A program made the translations under genes and the position numbers. From positions 357,438 to 389,771 of the forward strand of contig NZ_QMFB01000006.1 of assembly GCF_003285015.1 (NCBI RefSeq): DNA of 32,334 nucleotides, written 5' to 3'. The notes below the pieces were generated by a model. That model was not told the origin of the DNA and made no database searches. It saw only the letters and a list, made by a program, of their open reading frames with translations. The DNA is from Paenibacillus contaminans. Its GTDB lineage: Bacteria > Bacillota > Bacilli > Paenibacillales > NBRC-103111. Shown here one piece after another: positions 7,636-15,496 of the stretch; position 1 is the first letter of the stretch; each line of letters opens with the position of its first letter.

Positions 7636-8492
7636 AGCACGACAGTCAAGGGAGCGTAAGCATCGACAGCATCGCCGGATCCGCTAGGAAGCTGCTCGAG
7701 CAGCTTCCTTCAACCTGCAGGGTCGTCGGCGTCGGCATATCGACACCCGGCTTGCTCGACACGGAAGGCGGAATCGTACATTACGCCATCAATCTGGGCT
7801 GGAGCGATTGCCCGCTCGGTCCGCTTCTGAGCGAAAAGCTTCAGCTTCCGTTCGTGCTTGAAAGCGATATCGCAGCGGCTGCGGTTGGTGAACAACGAAT
7901 GGGCAGCGCAAAAAAGTTGAACCGTTTTTTGTTTATTAGCATCGGAACCGGGATCGGAGCCTGTTTTTATTCGGACGGAGCATTTCTAACCTCGCCGCTC
8001 GGACCGGTGATGAACATCGGCCACATGAGCGTGGATTACCAAGGGATTCCGTGCGGCTGCGGGAACGTCGGCTGCCTGGAAAAGTATGTATCCAGCGCCG
8101 CCATGGTCGCGCGCGCGGAAAGAGAGCGCCGCTTCGAACCTACGCTGATCAATGAAATGCTGGAGTCCGGACACAGGATGGGCGTGCAGGTTATCAACCA
8201 GGCCGCATTAAACGGCGATCCGCTGTCGGTTCGTATTTTATCGGAGGCGGGCGTGCATTTGGGAGGCGCGATCGTAAACCTCGTTCAGTTAATGGGGCCG
8301 GGCGATATCATCGTCGGCGGCGGGGTGAGTTTGTCACGCGAATTTTTTATGGAATCGGCCAGACGGACGGTCAAGAACAGACTGAACTCTTATTATTTGA
8401 AGTATCTGAACATCGTGAATGCCGAGCATCCGGGAAAAGCGGGCGTATACGGAGCAGCGGCTCTTGCTTTCCGTTTTTCGGAAAATGAATGA
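7536..8492 (+). CDS. ROK-family sugar kinase (glucokinase-like)
   Basis: 318 residues, the usual length for a ROK kinase without a DNA-binding domain. The N-terminus LGLDIGGTNLKAG is the ATP phosphate-binding loop. GVGISTPGLLD, ESDIAAAAVGE and FISIGTGIGACFY follow, then the ROK zinc signature GHMSVDYQGIPCGCGNVGCLEKY. It should phosphorylate a hexose, amino sugar or similar product of the lyase. Its ribosome binding site AGGAGAG (7516-7522) is 13 bases from ATG 7536 but only 7 from an in-frame ATT at 7530, so a non-standard start is conceivable. The SIS gene follows after 28 bp, indicating an operon kinase - SIS - propeller. Confidence 0.93.
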   Translation: MEVTLGLDIGGTNLKAGVVDREGNMLLYSNTPVEHDSQGSVSIDSIAGSARKLLEQLPSTCRVVGVGISTPGLLDTEGGIVHYAINLGWSDCPLGPLLSEKLQLPFVLESDIAAAAVGEQRMGSAKKLNRFLFISIGTGIGACFYSDGAFLTSPLGPVMNIGHMSVDYQGIPCGCGNVGCLEKYVSSAAMVARAERERRFEPTLINEMLESGHRMGVQVINQAALNGDPLSVRILSEAGVHLGGAIVNLVQLMGPGDIIVGGGVSLSREFFMESARRTVKNRLNSYYLKYLNIVNAEHPGKAGVYGAAALAFRFSENE

Positions 8493-8520
8493 ACGATTAT
8501 CCAGTAGAGGAGCTAATATT

Positions 8521-9252
8521 ATGGTTATGAAAGCTTATTTCGATGTCGTTAAAAATCTGGTGAGCAAAATTGAAGAAACGCAAAGCGCAACGATCGCGCG
8601 CCTTGCCGAACGTATTGCCGATTCCGTCGAGAAGGACGGCGTTCTTCATATTTTCGGCAGCGGTCATTCCCATATGATCGGAGAGGACGCTTTTCATCGG
8701 GCGGGGGGCTTGGCATGCATCAATGCCATGCTCGAGGAATCGCTGATGGAGACGAACTCGGGGAGAGCGACGGTGCTTGAACGGCTTCCGGGTTATGCGG
8801 AGGTGCTGATGGCCGGTTACGATCTAAGGGCCGGCGAAGTCATCGTCATCATTTCGAATTCGGGAATTAATGCGGTACCGATCGAAATGGCGTTTGCCTG
8901 CAAGCAAAAAGGTCTCTACGTCGTGGCGATTACGAACCTTGATCACTCCAAGCAGGTGCAATCCAGACATTCGAGCGGCAAAAGACTGTTTGAAATCGCC
9001 GATGTCGTGCTGGACAATTGCGGCGTTTTAGGCGATGCGGAAATCGGGCTGGACGGCCTGGAGCAAAAAATCGGACCGACGTCGACGCTTTCCGGTGTCT
9101 TGATCATGCAACTGCTGATCGCGGAGATTACCGGCATTTTGCAGTCCAGAGGGATAACGCCGCCTGTGTTTCTCAGCCAGAATTGCAGCGGAGGCGACGA
9201 GCATAACGAGAAATTGGTGGAGCGTTACAAAGGGCGCGTAAGGTACTTGTAA
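8521..9252 (+). CDS. SIS-domain sugar phosphate isomerase/binding protein (UPF0309-like)
   Basis: 243 residues. A SIS (sugar isomerase) domain is marked by HIFGSGHSHMIGEDAFHRAG (phosphate-sugar loop) and VIIISNSGINAVPIEMAFAC (the S-x-S-G type loop), ending in PPVFLSQNCSGGDEHN. It resembles the UPF0309 family of stand-alone SIS proteins, which lack a helix-turn-helix. It probably isomerises or cleaves the phosphosugar made by the kinase next door, or binds it. I use ATG 8521 because AGAGGAG at 8506-8512 precedes it; the frame is open upstream into the kinase gene, but no other start has a ribosome binding site. Confidence 0.85.
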   Translation: MVMKAYFDVVKNLVSKIEETQSATIARLAERIADSVEKDGVLHIFGSGHSHMIGEDAFHRAGGLACINAMLEESLMETNSGRATVLERLPGYAEVLMAGYDLRAGEVIVIISNSGINAVPIEMAFACKQKGLYVVAITNLDHSKQVQSRHSSGKRLFEIADVVLDNCGVLGDAEIGLDGLEQKIGPTSTLSGVLIMQLLIAEITGILQSRGITPPVFLSQNCSGGDEHNEKLVERYKGRVRYL

Positions 9253-9294
9253 AGCCGAAGCACTTCATTCCAATCCGCAGGGGGCGATGAGGCC

Positions 9295-11067
9295 ATGTTT
9301 AAAGACTTGGGTGCGCCGATCCGAGAGGGCGCCGTTCTGGGAAATGCGTATGTCGCAGGTCCCGACAAGCAGGATGTCATGAATACCGTCTATATTTCCG
9401 TTACGCAATATGAAGAATCGGTACTGCTCGTTACGTATAACGCCGATACGAAGGAAACCAAACAATTCCGTGCCGAGAATTTACCGGACATTCCAAGCAA
9501 GCAGGGGGCTTGGGGGATCGCGCTTGACGGGAATCGGGTCTATCTGGGAACCTACTACAAAGGCCATCTGCTCAGATACGATATCGAATCGGAGCGGATG
9601 ACCGATCTGGGTAACGCGGTAGATGGAGAAGAATACATTTGGTCTCTTGCTTACGACGGCAGGGGGAAGCTTTACGGAGGCACCTATCCGGGCGGAAAAC
9701 TGTTCGTTATGGACACGGAAACGGAAGAAGTGACGGATCTCGGACGGTTTGACGAAGAACTGGCCTATTGCCGATATGTCGCCATCGCAAACGACGGCAG
9801 AGTCGTCGCTTCTCTCGGGTCGGTTCATGTGAAGATCGGCATTTACAACCCGGCTACAGGTCATAAGCAGCTTCTCGATTTTCCGGAAAATGTTACCGGT
9901 TTTGCATCCATGCATCAGGATGACGCTGGAGACATTTATTTCAGAACGGCAGCGGGTGCGGTTACATACCGGCTTGAGGGAGATAAGCTGCTCCCTGCGG
10001 ACAAGGAACCCGAGCCCAAATCGATCCGGTTGTCCGGCAACCGGACGTTAAAGGCGGTAACGAATCACTCCGTCACAATCGCGAACGATCAGGGAGAGCA
10101 GGAAGAGGCGGAACTGAAATATACGTCTTCCGGCCTTATGATGTGGATGGTTCATAAAGGTCCGGATGAGCTCATTTATGGAAGCTCCGCACTGCCTTTA
10201 AGGATGTTCCGTTATGACCCCGGCACGGAGGAAAGCGTGAACATGGGGAATCCTTCCGTTGCCGGCGGCGAAATATACTCGATGGCCAACAAGGACGGCA
10301 AGCTGTACATCGCGAGTTACCCCGGATGTCCGATCAGCGTGTACGACCCGGCAAAGCCTTGGGATTTCGGTCATGAGAGTCATCACAATCCAAGACATAT
10401 CGGCCATGTTGGGGAAAGGCAAAATCGTCCGACCTCGATGATCGCGGGAGAGGACGGGAATCTGTATATCGCGACGATTCCGGATTACGGCGAAGTTTCG
10501 GGATCACTGGCCAGACTGAATCCGGATTCTGGTACGTTTAAGGTATGGAGAGGAATCGCAGGCGAGCATTCCGTCCATGTGCTTGCTTCGATTGCCGGAA
10601 CCAAATGGTTATGCGCAGGCACGAGCAACGAGGCTGGCGGAGGCGTGCAGCCGCCGGCCGGAGACGCCGTCCTGTTCATTTGGGATATCGAAGCGGAGAC
10701 GAAACGCCATCAAATATGCCCGGTTCCGGGCGCCCAAAAAATCGTGTCCATTCAATATTTGGACGGACTTGTTTATGGCTTGACAGGCAACGGCGTATTG
10801 TTCGGTTACGACTATACAAGCAATCAGGTCGTATGGCGGAAGGATCTCCCCATCCAACATGCGATATGGCCCGGTATGGGGGTTACGAAGGACAAGATCA
10901 TTTACGGTTCGGGCGAGGGCAAGCTGTTCCGTTACGATATTGCAAAGGACGAATACTCCGTCGAATACGAAGCGAACGGATGGGTGCTCGGCTTTTTGAT
11001 GGACGAAGCGAGCAATAAAATATACTTTACGCCGGGTGCGAGGCTTTGCAGCTTTGAGATGCGGTAA
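9295..11067 (+). CDS. Large cytoplasmic beta-propeller protein
   Basis: 590 residues made of repeated blade motifs such as LYGGTYPGGKLFVMDTETEE, IYGSSALPLRMFRYDPGTEE, LYIASYPGCPISVYDP and IIYGSGEGKLFRYDIAKDE. They share the pattern Y-G-(S/T)-x-x-G-x-L-x-x-Y/F-D, typical of WD40/PQQ-like or YncE-like propellers. There is no signal peptide or lipobox, so it is probably cytoplasmic, and I see no catalytic motif. AGGGGG at 9279-9284 serves ATG 9295, and the 42 bp gap after the SIS gene puts it in the same operon. Propellers of this kind in saccharide loci can be lactonases, epimerase-like enzymes or binding proteins; I cannot choose. It is the last gene of the locus before a strong bidirectional terminator. 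Confidence 0.8.
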   Translation: MFKDLGAPIREGAVLGNAYVAGPDKQDVMNTVYISVTQYEESVLLVTYNADTKETKQFRAENLPDIPSKQGAWGIALDGNRVYLGTYYKGHLLRYDIESERMTDLGNAVDGEEYIWSLAYDGRGKLYGGTYPGGKLFVMDTETEEVTDLGRFDEELAYCRYVAIANDGRVVASLGSVHVKIGIYNPATGHKQLLDFPENVTGFASMHQDDAGDIYFRTAAGAVTYRLEGDKLLPADKEPEPKSIRLSGNRTLKAVTNHSVTIANDQGEQEEAELKYTSSGLMMWMVHKGPDELIYGSSALPLRMFRYDPGTEESVNMGNPSVAGGEIYSMANKDGKLYIASYPGCPISVYDPAKPWDFGHESHHNPRHIGHVGERQNRPTSMIAGEDGNLYIATIPDYGEVSGSLARLNPDSGTFKVWRGIAGEHSVHVLASIAGTKWLCAGTSNEAGGGVQPPAGDAVLFIWDIEAETKRHQICPVPGAQKIVSIQYLDGLVYGLTGNGVLFGYDYTSNQVVWRKDLPIQHAIWPGMGVTKDKIIYGSGEGKLFRYDIAKDEYSVEYEANGWVLGFLMDEASNKIYFTPGARLCSFEMR

Positions 11068-11112
11068 GCACGCGTTTAGCCGCCGGCGTTCATCGCGCCG
11101 CGTCCCATAATA

Positions 11113-11153
11113 AAATCCCTGCCCGTCGTATGAAGCTGCGGGCAGGGATTTTT
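11113..11153. terminator. Strong bidirectional terminator
   Basis: A perfect 13 bp stem, AAATCCCTGCCCG (11113-11125) with CGGGCAGGGATTT (11139-11151), 13 nt loop. It has a T run on the + strand and a run of A before it, giving T on the - strand. It lies between the convergent propeller gene and the ycgQ-like gene. Confidence 0.95.
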
Positions 11154-11171
11154 GACTTTGCGGAGGGCTGC

Positions 11172-12185
11172 TTACGGAGCCGTTAAAAAATCGTAATTCG
11201 GATAAACATATACATTTTTCGGCTCGGCGATTTTTTCGATTTTGGCCGCTTTGATGACCACGATTTCATTGCCTCCGTAGTTCGTCGTGCCGAGCGTTCC
11301 CGAAAGCTTTACCCAAGCGTCGGTCGCAAAGCTCGGCGCACGGTCGTATTCGACCATGACGCCGAAGGGAGCGGCGTCGGCGGAGCAGCACTGCAGCTGG
11401 AAGCGGGCGACGACGAATTGATTCGTTTGCATGTCGTCTTCGCGGTAAACGAAGCCGCTCAGCTCGATTTTTTTGCCGACAAACGGTTTCATAAAGAGGT
11501 CGATTGCCGACAATGTTTCGATAAAGCCTTCTTCCTTGACGGCAATCGTTTCGAGTCCGTATAGCTTCTTGGCCAGCTTGGCGAAATTTTCCGTGTATTT
11601 ATCCGCTTTAAAAAGCTCATCCAGCTCTGCTTCGCTTGCCGGTGCTCCCGAATCGCCGTTTGATTTGGTTAACGGGGCGTCGGCACCTGGAGAAACGGAA
11701 GGGGCCGGCGCAAGACTTTCGGCGGATTGCTTAGGCGCCGGCTGCGGCTGGTTAGACGGCGTTTCCGCCGTGCTCCCCGTTTGGGCGAAACCGGCGGATT
11801 GCGAGACCGTTCCGGTCAAAATCATTCCTTTTTTGGATGCCAGCGCGCTGTTCATCGCCATGTCCGGCGTACTGAAGCCCAACAGCAGAGGGATTGCAAA
11901 CAGCGTATATGCCGCAAGGTTTTTAAACGGCGAGCGGGAGGGCGTATGGTCGCAGTCGTCGCAAACATCCGTTTTTTTCATCATGGCTCGTATGGCGCTG
12001 TAAAGCATGTATACGGCAATAATGTACATGACGATCGCCGAAAGCTTCACATAAACGGTCATCCTCGGCGCTATATAATAAAGCAGGTGCCCGGTTTTGG
12101 ACAAATACAGGATGTACAAGGAAAAACCGAGAAATATGGCGGCGCGAAGCCAATAATGAAGACTGATCCGGATATGTTCTTTCAT
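11172..12185 (-). CDS. ycgQ: UPF0703 / TIGR03943-type permease partner protein
   Basis: About 337 residues. Two or three N-terminal membrane segments are visible (for example AAIFLGFSLYILYLS and LSAIVMYIIAVYMLYSAI, and LAAYTLFAIPLLLGF). A Ser/Pro/Ala-rich linker follows, then an extracytoplasmic domain with GKKIELSGFVYREDDM and RFQLQCCSADAAPFGVMVEY, characteristic of the YcgQ family. These proteins accompany UPF0718 permeases, here encoded immediately upstream (88 bp gap), and probably work as a metal-transport or trafficking complex. ATG 12185 is preceded by AAGGAGTG; the in-frame TTG 12203 overlaps that site. The Zur box before the permease gene suggests induction by zinc starvation. The function itself is unproven. 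Confidence 0.85.
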   Translation of the reverse strand: MKEHIRISLHYWLRAAIFLGFSLYILYLSKTGHLLYYIAPRMTVYVKLSAIVMYIIAVYMLYSAIRAMMKKTDVCDDCDHTPSRSPFKNLAAYTLFAIPLLLGFSTPDMAMNSALASKKGMILTGTVSQSAGFAQTGSTAETPSNQPQPAPKQSAESLAPAPSVSPGADAPLTKSNGDSGAPASEAELDELFKADKYTENFAKLAKKLYGLETIAVKEEGFIETLSAIDLFMKPFVGKKIELSGFVYREDDMQTNQFVVARFQLQCCSADAAPFGVMVEYDRAPSFATDAWVKLSGTLGTTNYGGNEIVVIKAAKIEKIAEPKNVYVYPNYDFLTAP

Positions 12186-12273
12186 TGCGTTCACTCCTTG
12201 CAAAGGGAAGATTAACCGAGCGAGCCCTTAAGTTTCGTATGAGAACGGCGCTCGGCTGCAGACGATTGTTCGG

Positions 12274-13389
12274 TTAGAAAAAGAGCTGGCTCCATATGAC
12301 GGAAGCGGCGAAAACGATAATGGCGATTGCCGCAATAAACAGGAGCACGAATTTGGCGCGGAAGGCCGACAGCAGCATTAATGTGCTTTTCATATCGATC
12401 ATCGGGCCGAAGACGAGGAAGGTCAGCAGCGAGCCGATGGAGAAGGTGCTTACGAACGATGCCGCGACGAAAGCGTCCGAAGTCGAGCAGATGGAAAGTA
12501 TGTATGCGAAGCCCATCATAAACAGATGCGAGCTGTACTCGCCTTGGCCTACCGCAGATAAACTGTCGCGCTCCAAAAACGTCTGGATGGCTGCTGTAAG
12601 CATGGCGCCGAAGATCAAATATTTTCCCATGTCGAACAACTCGCCGGCGGCATGCTGGAGGGTTGAAGACATTTTGCCGATAAAGCCATGGCCGTGATGA
12701 TCATGCACATGTTCGTGCCGGCGATCGTTGTCATGTTGGTGAGAGTGCTCGTGCCGGCTCGTTTGCTTATGTTCATGACCGTTTTTGCGGCTATGTTCAT
12801 GGTGAATATGTTGATGGTCATGCATCGCTTTACTCATGGCGCCGGTCCGTAAGGGGTTCGTTCTAACAAAGCGGTAAACGAGAAATCCGATTGCCGCGGC
12901 GACGATGAAAGCAAGTCCCATCCGCGAGTATACGAGCTCCGGGCGCGAGCGGAACGCCATCCATGTAGCGACGAAAACGACCGGATTGATAATCGGTCCT
13001 GCGGCAATCATAACCGCCGCGATATAAAGCGGCATTCCCTTTTGCAGCAGCCGGCGGATGATCGGAACGATCCCGCATTCGCAGATCGGGAAGATGACGC
13101 CTAACAGGCAGGCGAACAAGATGCCGAGAATAGGATTTTTGGGAATCATCCGCCGTATCGTTTGTTCGGAAACGAATAGCTGCAGGAGGGAAGAGACGAT
13201 TACTCCGAGCAAAATAAACGGCAGCGCTTCGAGTACGATGCTGATGAACAGCGTTTTGAACGATTGCAGCCCTGCGCCTTGAAGAGACGTGAGGTCAGGC
13301 ACGCCCCGCGTCGAGGCGATAAGCCATAACAGCAGCATGCATAATAAGGCGATAAAGGGCGTTCCATAGCGGTAAACGAATGAGGGCAC
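12274..13389 (-). CDS. ycgR: UPF0718 (ArsP_1/DUF318-type) permease with His-rich loop
   Basis: 371 residues and about eight to ten membrane segments, with the family motif FPICECGIVPIIRRLL followed by MIAAGPIINPVVFVATW. A cytoplasmic-type loop of about 50 residues between the two membrane halves is extremely rich in His (around residues 190-240, with many H-x-H and HEHSHQHD patterns), a probable metal sensor or buffer. The start is GTG 13389 with GGGAGGAG seven bases upstream. It forms an operon with the ycgQ-like gene. The Zur box at 13462-13476 points to zinc. Family relatives such as ArsP move organoarsenicals, so the cargo remains open. Confidence 0.88.
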   Translation of the reverse strand: MPSFVYRYGTPFIALLCMLLLWLIASTRGVPDLTSLQGAGLQSFKTLFISIVLEALPFILLGVIVSSLLQLFVSEQTIRRMIPKNPILGILFACLLGVIFPICECGIVPIIRRLLQKGMPLYIAAVMIAAGPIINPVVFVATWMAFRSRPELVYSRMGLAFIVAAAIGFLVYRFVRTNPLRTGAMSKAMHDHQHIHHEHSRKNGHEHKQTSRHEHSHQHDNDRRHEHVHDHHGHGFIGKMSSTLQHAAGELFDMGKYLIFGAMLTAAIQTFLERDSLSAVGQGEYSSHLFMMGFAYILSICSTSDAFVAASFVSTFSIGSLLTFLVFGPMIDMKSTLMLLSAFRAKFVLLFIAAIAIIVFAASVIWSQLFF

Positions 13390-13461
13390 AATGATTCTCC
13401 TCCCACAACCCGAACGGTATCCGCGAGTAGAGCAAGCTTAAACGGATATCGAAGGGTTTAA

Positions 13462-13476
13462 TCGGAATAATTACGA
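13462..13476 (-). promoter_or_regulatory. Zur box upstream of the ycgR-like permease
   Basis: TCGGAATAATTACGA differs at one base from the Bacillus Zur consensus TCGTAATnATTACGA. It lies 73 bp before the GTG start. On the - strand a TATAAT hexamer sits at 13489-13494, just upstream, and a weak TTGTAT/ATTAAA pair spans the box. Binding there would block transcription when zinc is plentiful. Confidence 0.8.
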
Positions 13477-13632
13477 TATATACAAGCTATTATAGCGTAT
13501 GCACCGGTTTAAAGATATAGGACAGCCGTTTTCATGCCGCAAACAGGGATAAACGGCAACCGGCGGCATTAACGCTTACGTTTGACTAGATTTAGAGCCG
13601 CTTCTACGAAATGCTTAATGAAAACAAGAAAA

Positions 13633-13655
13633 AACGGCCCTCATTGAGAACCGTT
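13633..13655 (-). terminator. Terminator after the 84-residue gene
   Basis: Read on the - strand: AACGGTTCTC (13655-13646), loop AAT, GAGGGCCGTT (13642-13633), ten pairs including two G-T, then a run of T. It fits the end of the small gene 13717-13971. The stretch 13390-13716 otherwise holds only the Zur box, the promoter region and the octamer repeat. Confidence 0.7.
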
Positions 13656-13674
13656 TCGCCGTTTCGCCGTTTCG
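13651..13674. repeat. Three tandem copies of CCGTTTCG
   Basis: The octamer occurs three times without interruption, and the first copy contributes to the terminator stem. Probably a slippage product. Confidence 0.9.
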
Positions 13675-13716
13675 TGAGCAAAGTTGCGCTTCGCCCTGTA
13701 TTTGCAGATGCTGACA

Positions 13717-13971
13717 TCAATGTAAACATTCATGTTGAGTGCTGCCCGGCGCATCGTTCAAGTATGGACCTTCATTCGGGGAAGGTTGAAACGAACGCTC
13801 CAATTGAAGGGCGAGGCTTAAAAACTGCTCGGACGACATCTGTCCGATCCCTTCCGTATAAAGCCGGCACAGCTCGTCGAAATCGCGGTTTTTGGTCATC
13901 CTGTAAAAAGAGAGCCGCGGATAATCCGGCTTTATGCGACGTATGATCTGCTTCTTATGAAACGGATCCAT
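13717..13971 (-). CDS. Small hypothetical protein, 84 residues
   Basis: I do not recognise this protein. It is basic at the N-terminus (MDPFHKKQIIRRIKPDYPRL), mostly helical in composition, and contains YRMTKNRDFDELCRLYTEG. It has no signal peptide or membrane segment. ATG 13971 has an excellent ribosome binding site, CGGAGGTAACCAG, and a terminator follows, both of which argue for a real gene. It lies downstream of the FhuF-like gene on the same strand, 208 bp apart, so it may or may not share the iron-regulated transcript. Confidence 0.65.
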   Translation of the reverse strand: MDPFHKKQIIRRIKPDYPRLSFYRMTKNRDFDELCRLYTEGIGQMSSEQFLSLALQLERSFQPSPNEGPYLNDAPGSTQHECLH

Positions 13972-14179
13972 CTGGTTACCTCCGAGGTCAAGGCGCGAAA
14001 AACGCTACAGCAGGCAACAGCTTGCATGCGCGGAACGACAGGCGGGTTGTGCATACGCGGAAGTCTTTATCGCCTACGATCGTTTTCGGCCGTATCGGTA
14101 GCCATTATCGTCGGTTTTCGATGAATTTATGCGCCGCTCCCAAGAATATCGGAAAATTTATGTTAACGTATGATGGGGA

Positions 14180-14977
14180 TTATGTCTTTTGCGCGAACCG
14201 GGTGAGCCTTGTTTCATCATCGATGCGCGGACATGTTGTGCAGCTTACGCCGTCGTTCAGAAGCAAACGCAAGCAGCAGGTGTTGCGGATGCGAAGCGTT
14301 TCGCAAGCTTGACCGGGATGCGGGATGATCCGGTTGCTAACGGCAAACGGATTGCCGCTTTTGCGGCCGAAAACATAGCCGGGAGCCGTCTCGGTAATGT
14401 AACGGTAATCGTCCTGCAATTGTTGCCTTGCCGTTTCGTCCGCCGTTTTCAGCCATTCTTTATAGAAGTAATGAATGTAGACGACGGCATTTTCCCACAT
14501 CGTTTGTTTGGTCAGCTTCACGGCAGAGGCGAGGACGTCAAAAAACGGCCGAAGCCCTTCTTCGAACAATTGCCGGCATGTTTGCTCCCGCCAAGCGGCC
14601 CTCGCTTCGGCTCCGCCATCCGGACAATCGGTCCAACTCGCGTCGATAAGCATCGGAGCGATCCCTTTACCCTGCGGCAATAGCAGCTCGATATTGGCGA
14701 GGGAGCCGTTCAGCGAACGGTTCCAGCCGCTCATCGCGTACAGAACGCCGCAAAGCGCCCGGGATAAATACTTGATGCACATGGAAACGGCAACCGCTCT
14801 TTTTTTCGTTTCGAAGCCCTTGCACATGGCGTCAATAAACGCTTGCAGCGTTTCCGGATCCGCAAGTTTACTTCCGGGTCCGAACCGCTCGAACTTGTCG
14901 TCGTATTCGAAAAGCAGCTCGAACGTATACTCGATTTCCTGCTTCATTTTATGGATATCAGGACTTTGACTAATCAC
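14180..14977 (-). CDS. FhuF-like siderophore-iron reductase ([2Fe-2S] C-terminal domain)
   Basis: 265 residues. The C-terminus has RNTCCLRLLLNDGVSCTTCP, the four-cysteine cluster (CC...CxxC) that binds [2Fe-2S] in FhuF-type ferric-siderophore reductases and in the related IucA/IucC C-terminal-domain proteins. The rest resembles the helical FhuF body. It should release iron from imported siderophores in the cytoplasm. The start is GTG 14977 with AGGAG eight bases upstream. The promoter is overlapped by a perfect Fur-type palindrome, so iron repression is expected. No siderophore transporter or synthetase is in the window. Confidence 0.82.
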   Translation of the reverse strand: MISQSPDIHKMKQEIEYTFELLFEYDDKFERFGPGSKLADPETLQAFIDAMCKGFETKKRAVAVSMCIKYLSRALCGVLYAMSGWNRSLNGSLANIELLLPQGKGIAPMLIDASWTDCPDGGAEARAAWREQTCRQLFEEGLRPFFDVLASAVKLTKQTMWENAVVYIHYFYKEWLKTADETARQQLQDDYRYITETAPGYVFGRKSGNPFAVSNRIIPHPGQACETLRIRNTCCLRLLLNDGVSCTTCPRIDDETRLTRFAQKT

Positions 14978-15010
14978 GAATCGATCTCCTGTTCATAGCG
15001 TTTTTTTATC

Positions 15011-15039
15011 AGTTTACGGTCTGCGATAGCTGATGTCAA
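15011..15039 (-). promoter_or_regulatory. Promoter of the FhuF-like gene
   Basis: On the - strand TTGACA (15039-15034), a 17 bp spacer, and TAAACT (15016-15011). The -35 hexamer is overlapped by the Fur box, which would block polymerase. Confidence 0.75.
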
Positions 15040-15056
15040 TGAATATGATATTCATT
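15038..15056. promoter_or_regulatory. Fur box
   Basis: AATGAATATGATATTCATT is a perfect 9-1-9 palindrome. On the - strand, GAGAATGAATATCATATTC matches 14 of 19 positions of the classical Fur consensus. It overlaps the -35 of the FhuF-like promoter and lies about 90 bp before yidD, which it might also influence. Confidence 0.85.
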
Positions 15057-15146
15057 CTCACGAAATTGACGAAAGCAAGATTTTGCGTCATCATTAGTAG
15101 GAAGAAGATTACCGTTTCGAGAGCGGAACGGAAGGAGCCTCGCGCC

Positions 15147-15386
15147 ATGCTGCGAAAAGCCGTTAAAGCACCCGTGTTGTTTTACAGAAAATTCATATCC
15201 CCGTTGAAGCCGCCGACCTGCCGGTTTTATCCGACTTGCTCGGCATACGCGCTTGAAGCGATCGAAACGCACGGTGCGCTCAAAGGCTCCTGGCTGGCGG
15301 CCGTACGCATATGCAAATGCCATCCTTTTCATCCGGGCGGCATCGATCATGTTCCGCCGGCGAAGCCCGCCAAGCGTCACGGTTAA
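15147..15386 (+). CDS. yidD: YidD, membrane protein insertion efficiency factor
   Basis: 79 residues, the usual size. The family core is clear: [32 protein letters not shown], quoted here only as its two halves [18 protein letters not shown] and [15 protein letters not shown]. YidD is a small membrane-associated protein that helps YidC/Oxa1-type insertases. Bacillus has it as an isolated gene, as here. ATG 15147 follows AAGGAG; the frame is open upstream but without a better start. No strong promoter was found between the Fur box and the gene. Confidence 0.93.
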   Translation: MLRKAVKAPVLFYRKFISPLKPPTCRFYPTCSAYALEAIETHGALKGSWLAAVRICKCHPFHPGGIDHVPPAKPAKRHG

Positions 15387-15459
15387 GTGATACGCCAATG
15401 CAGGCGGTATCGTTGAAACCAATAGGGCGAATCGGCGATCCGCCTTCGCTCAAGCAGAC

Positions 15460-15489
15460 TTGACACATACCAGCCGATTTCGGTATATT
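15460..15489 (+). promoter_or_regulatory. Promoter of the metG T-box transcript
   Basis: TTGACA at 15460-15465, 18 bp spacer, TATATT at 15484-15489. Transcription would start near 15496, giving a leader of about 450 nt before metG. Confidence 0.75.
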
Positions 15490-15496
15490 CTAAAGT

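Noticed and set aside
11473..12215. Two overlapping + strand frames opposite the ycgQ-like gene
   Set aside because: Composition is that of shadows, and the - strand protein has consistent membrane segments and family motifs.
14189..14969. Several + strand frames opposite the FhuF-like gene
   Set aside because: The [2Fe-2S] cysteine pattern and Fur-controlled promoter belong to the - strand gene.
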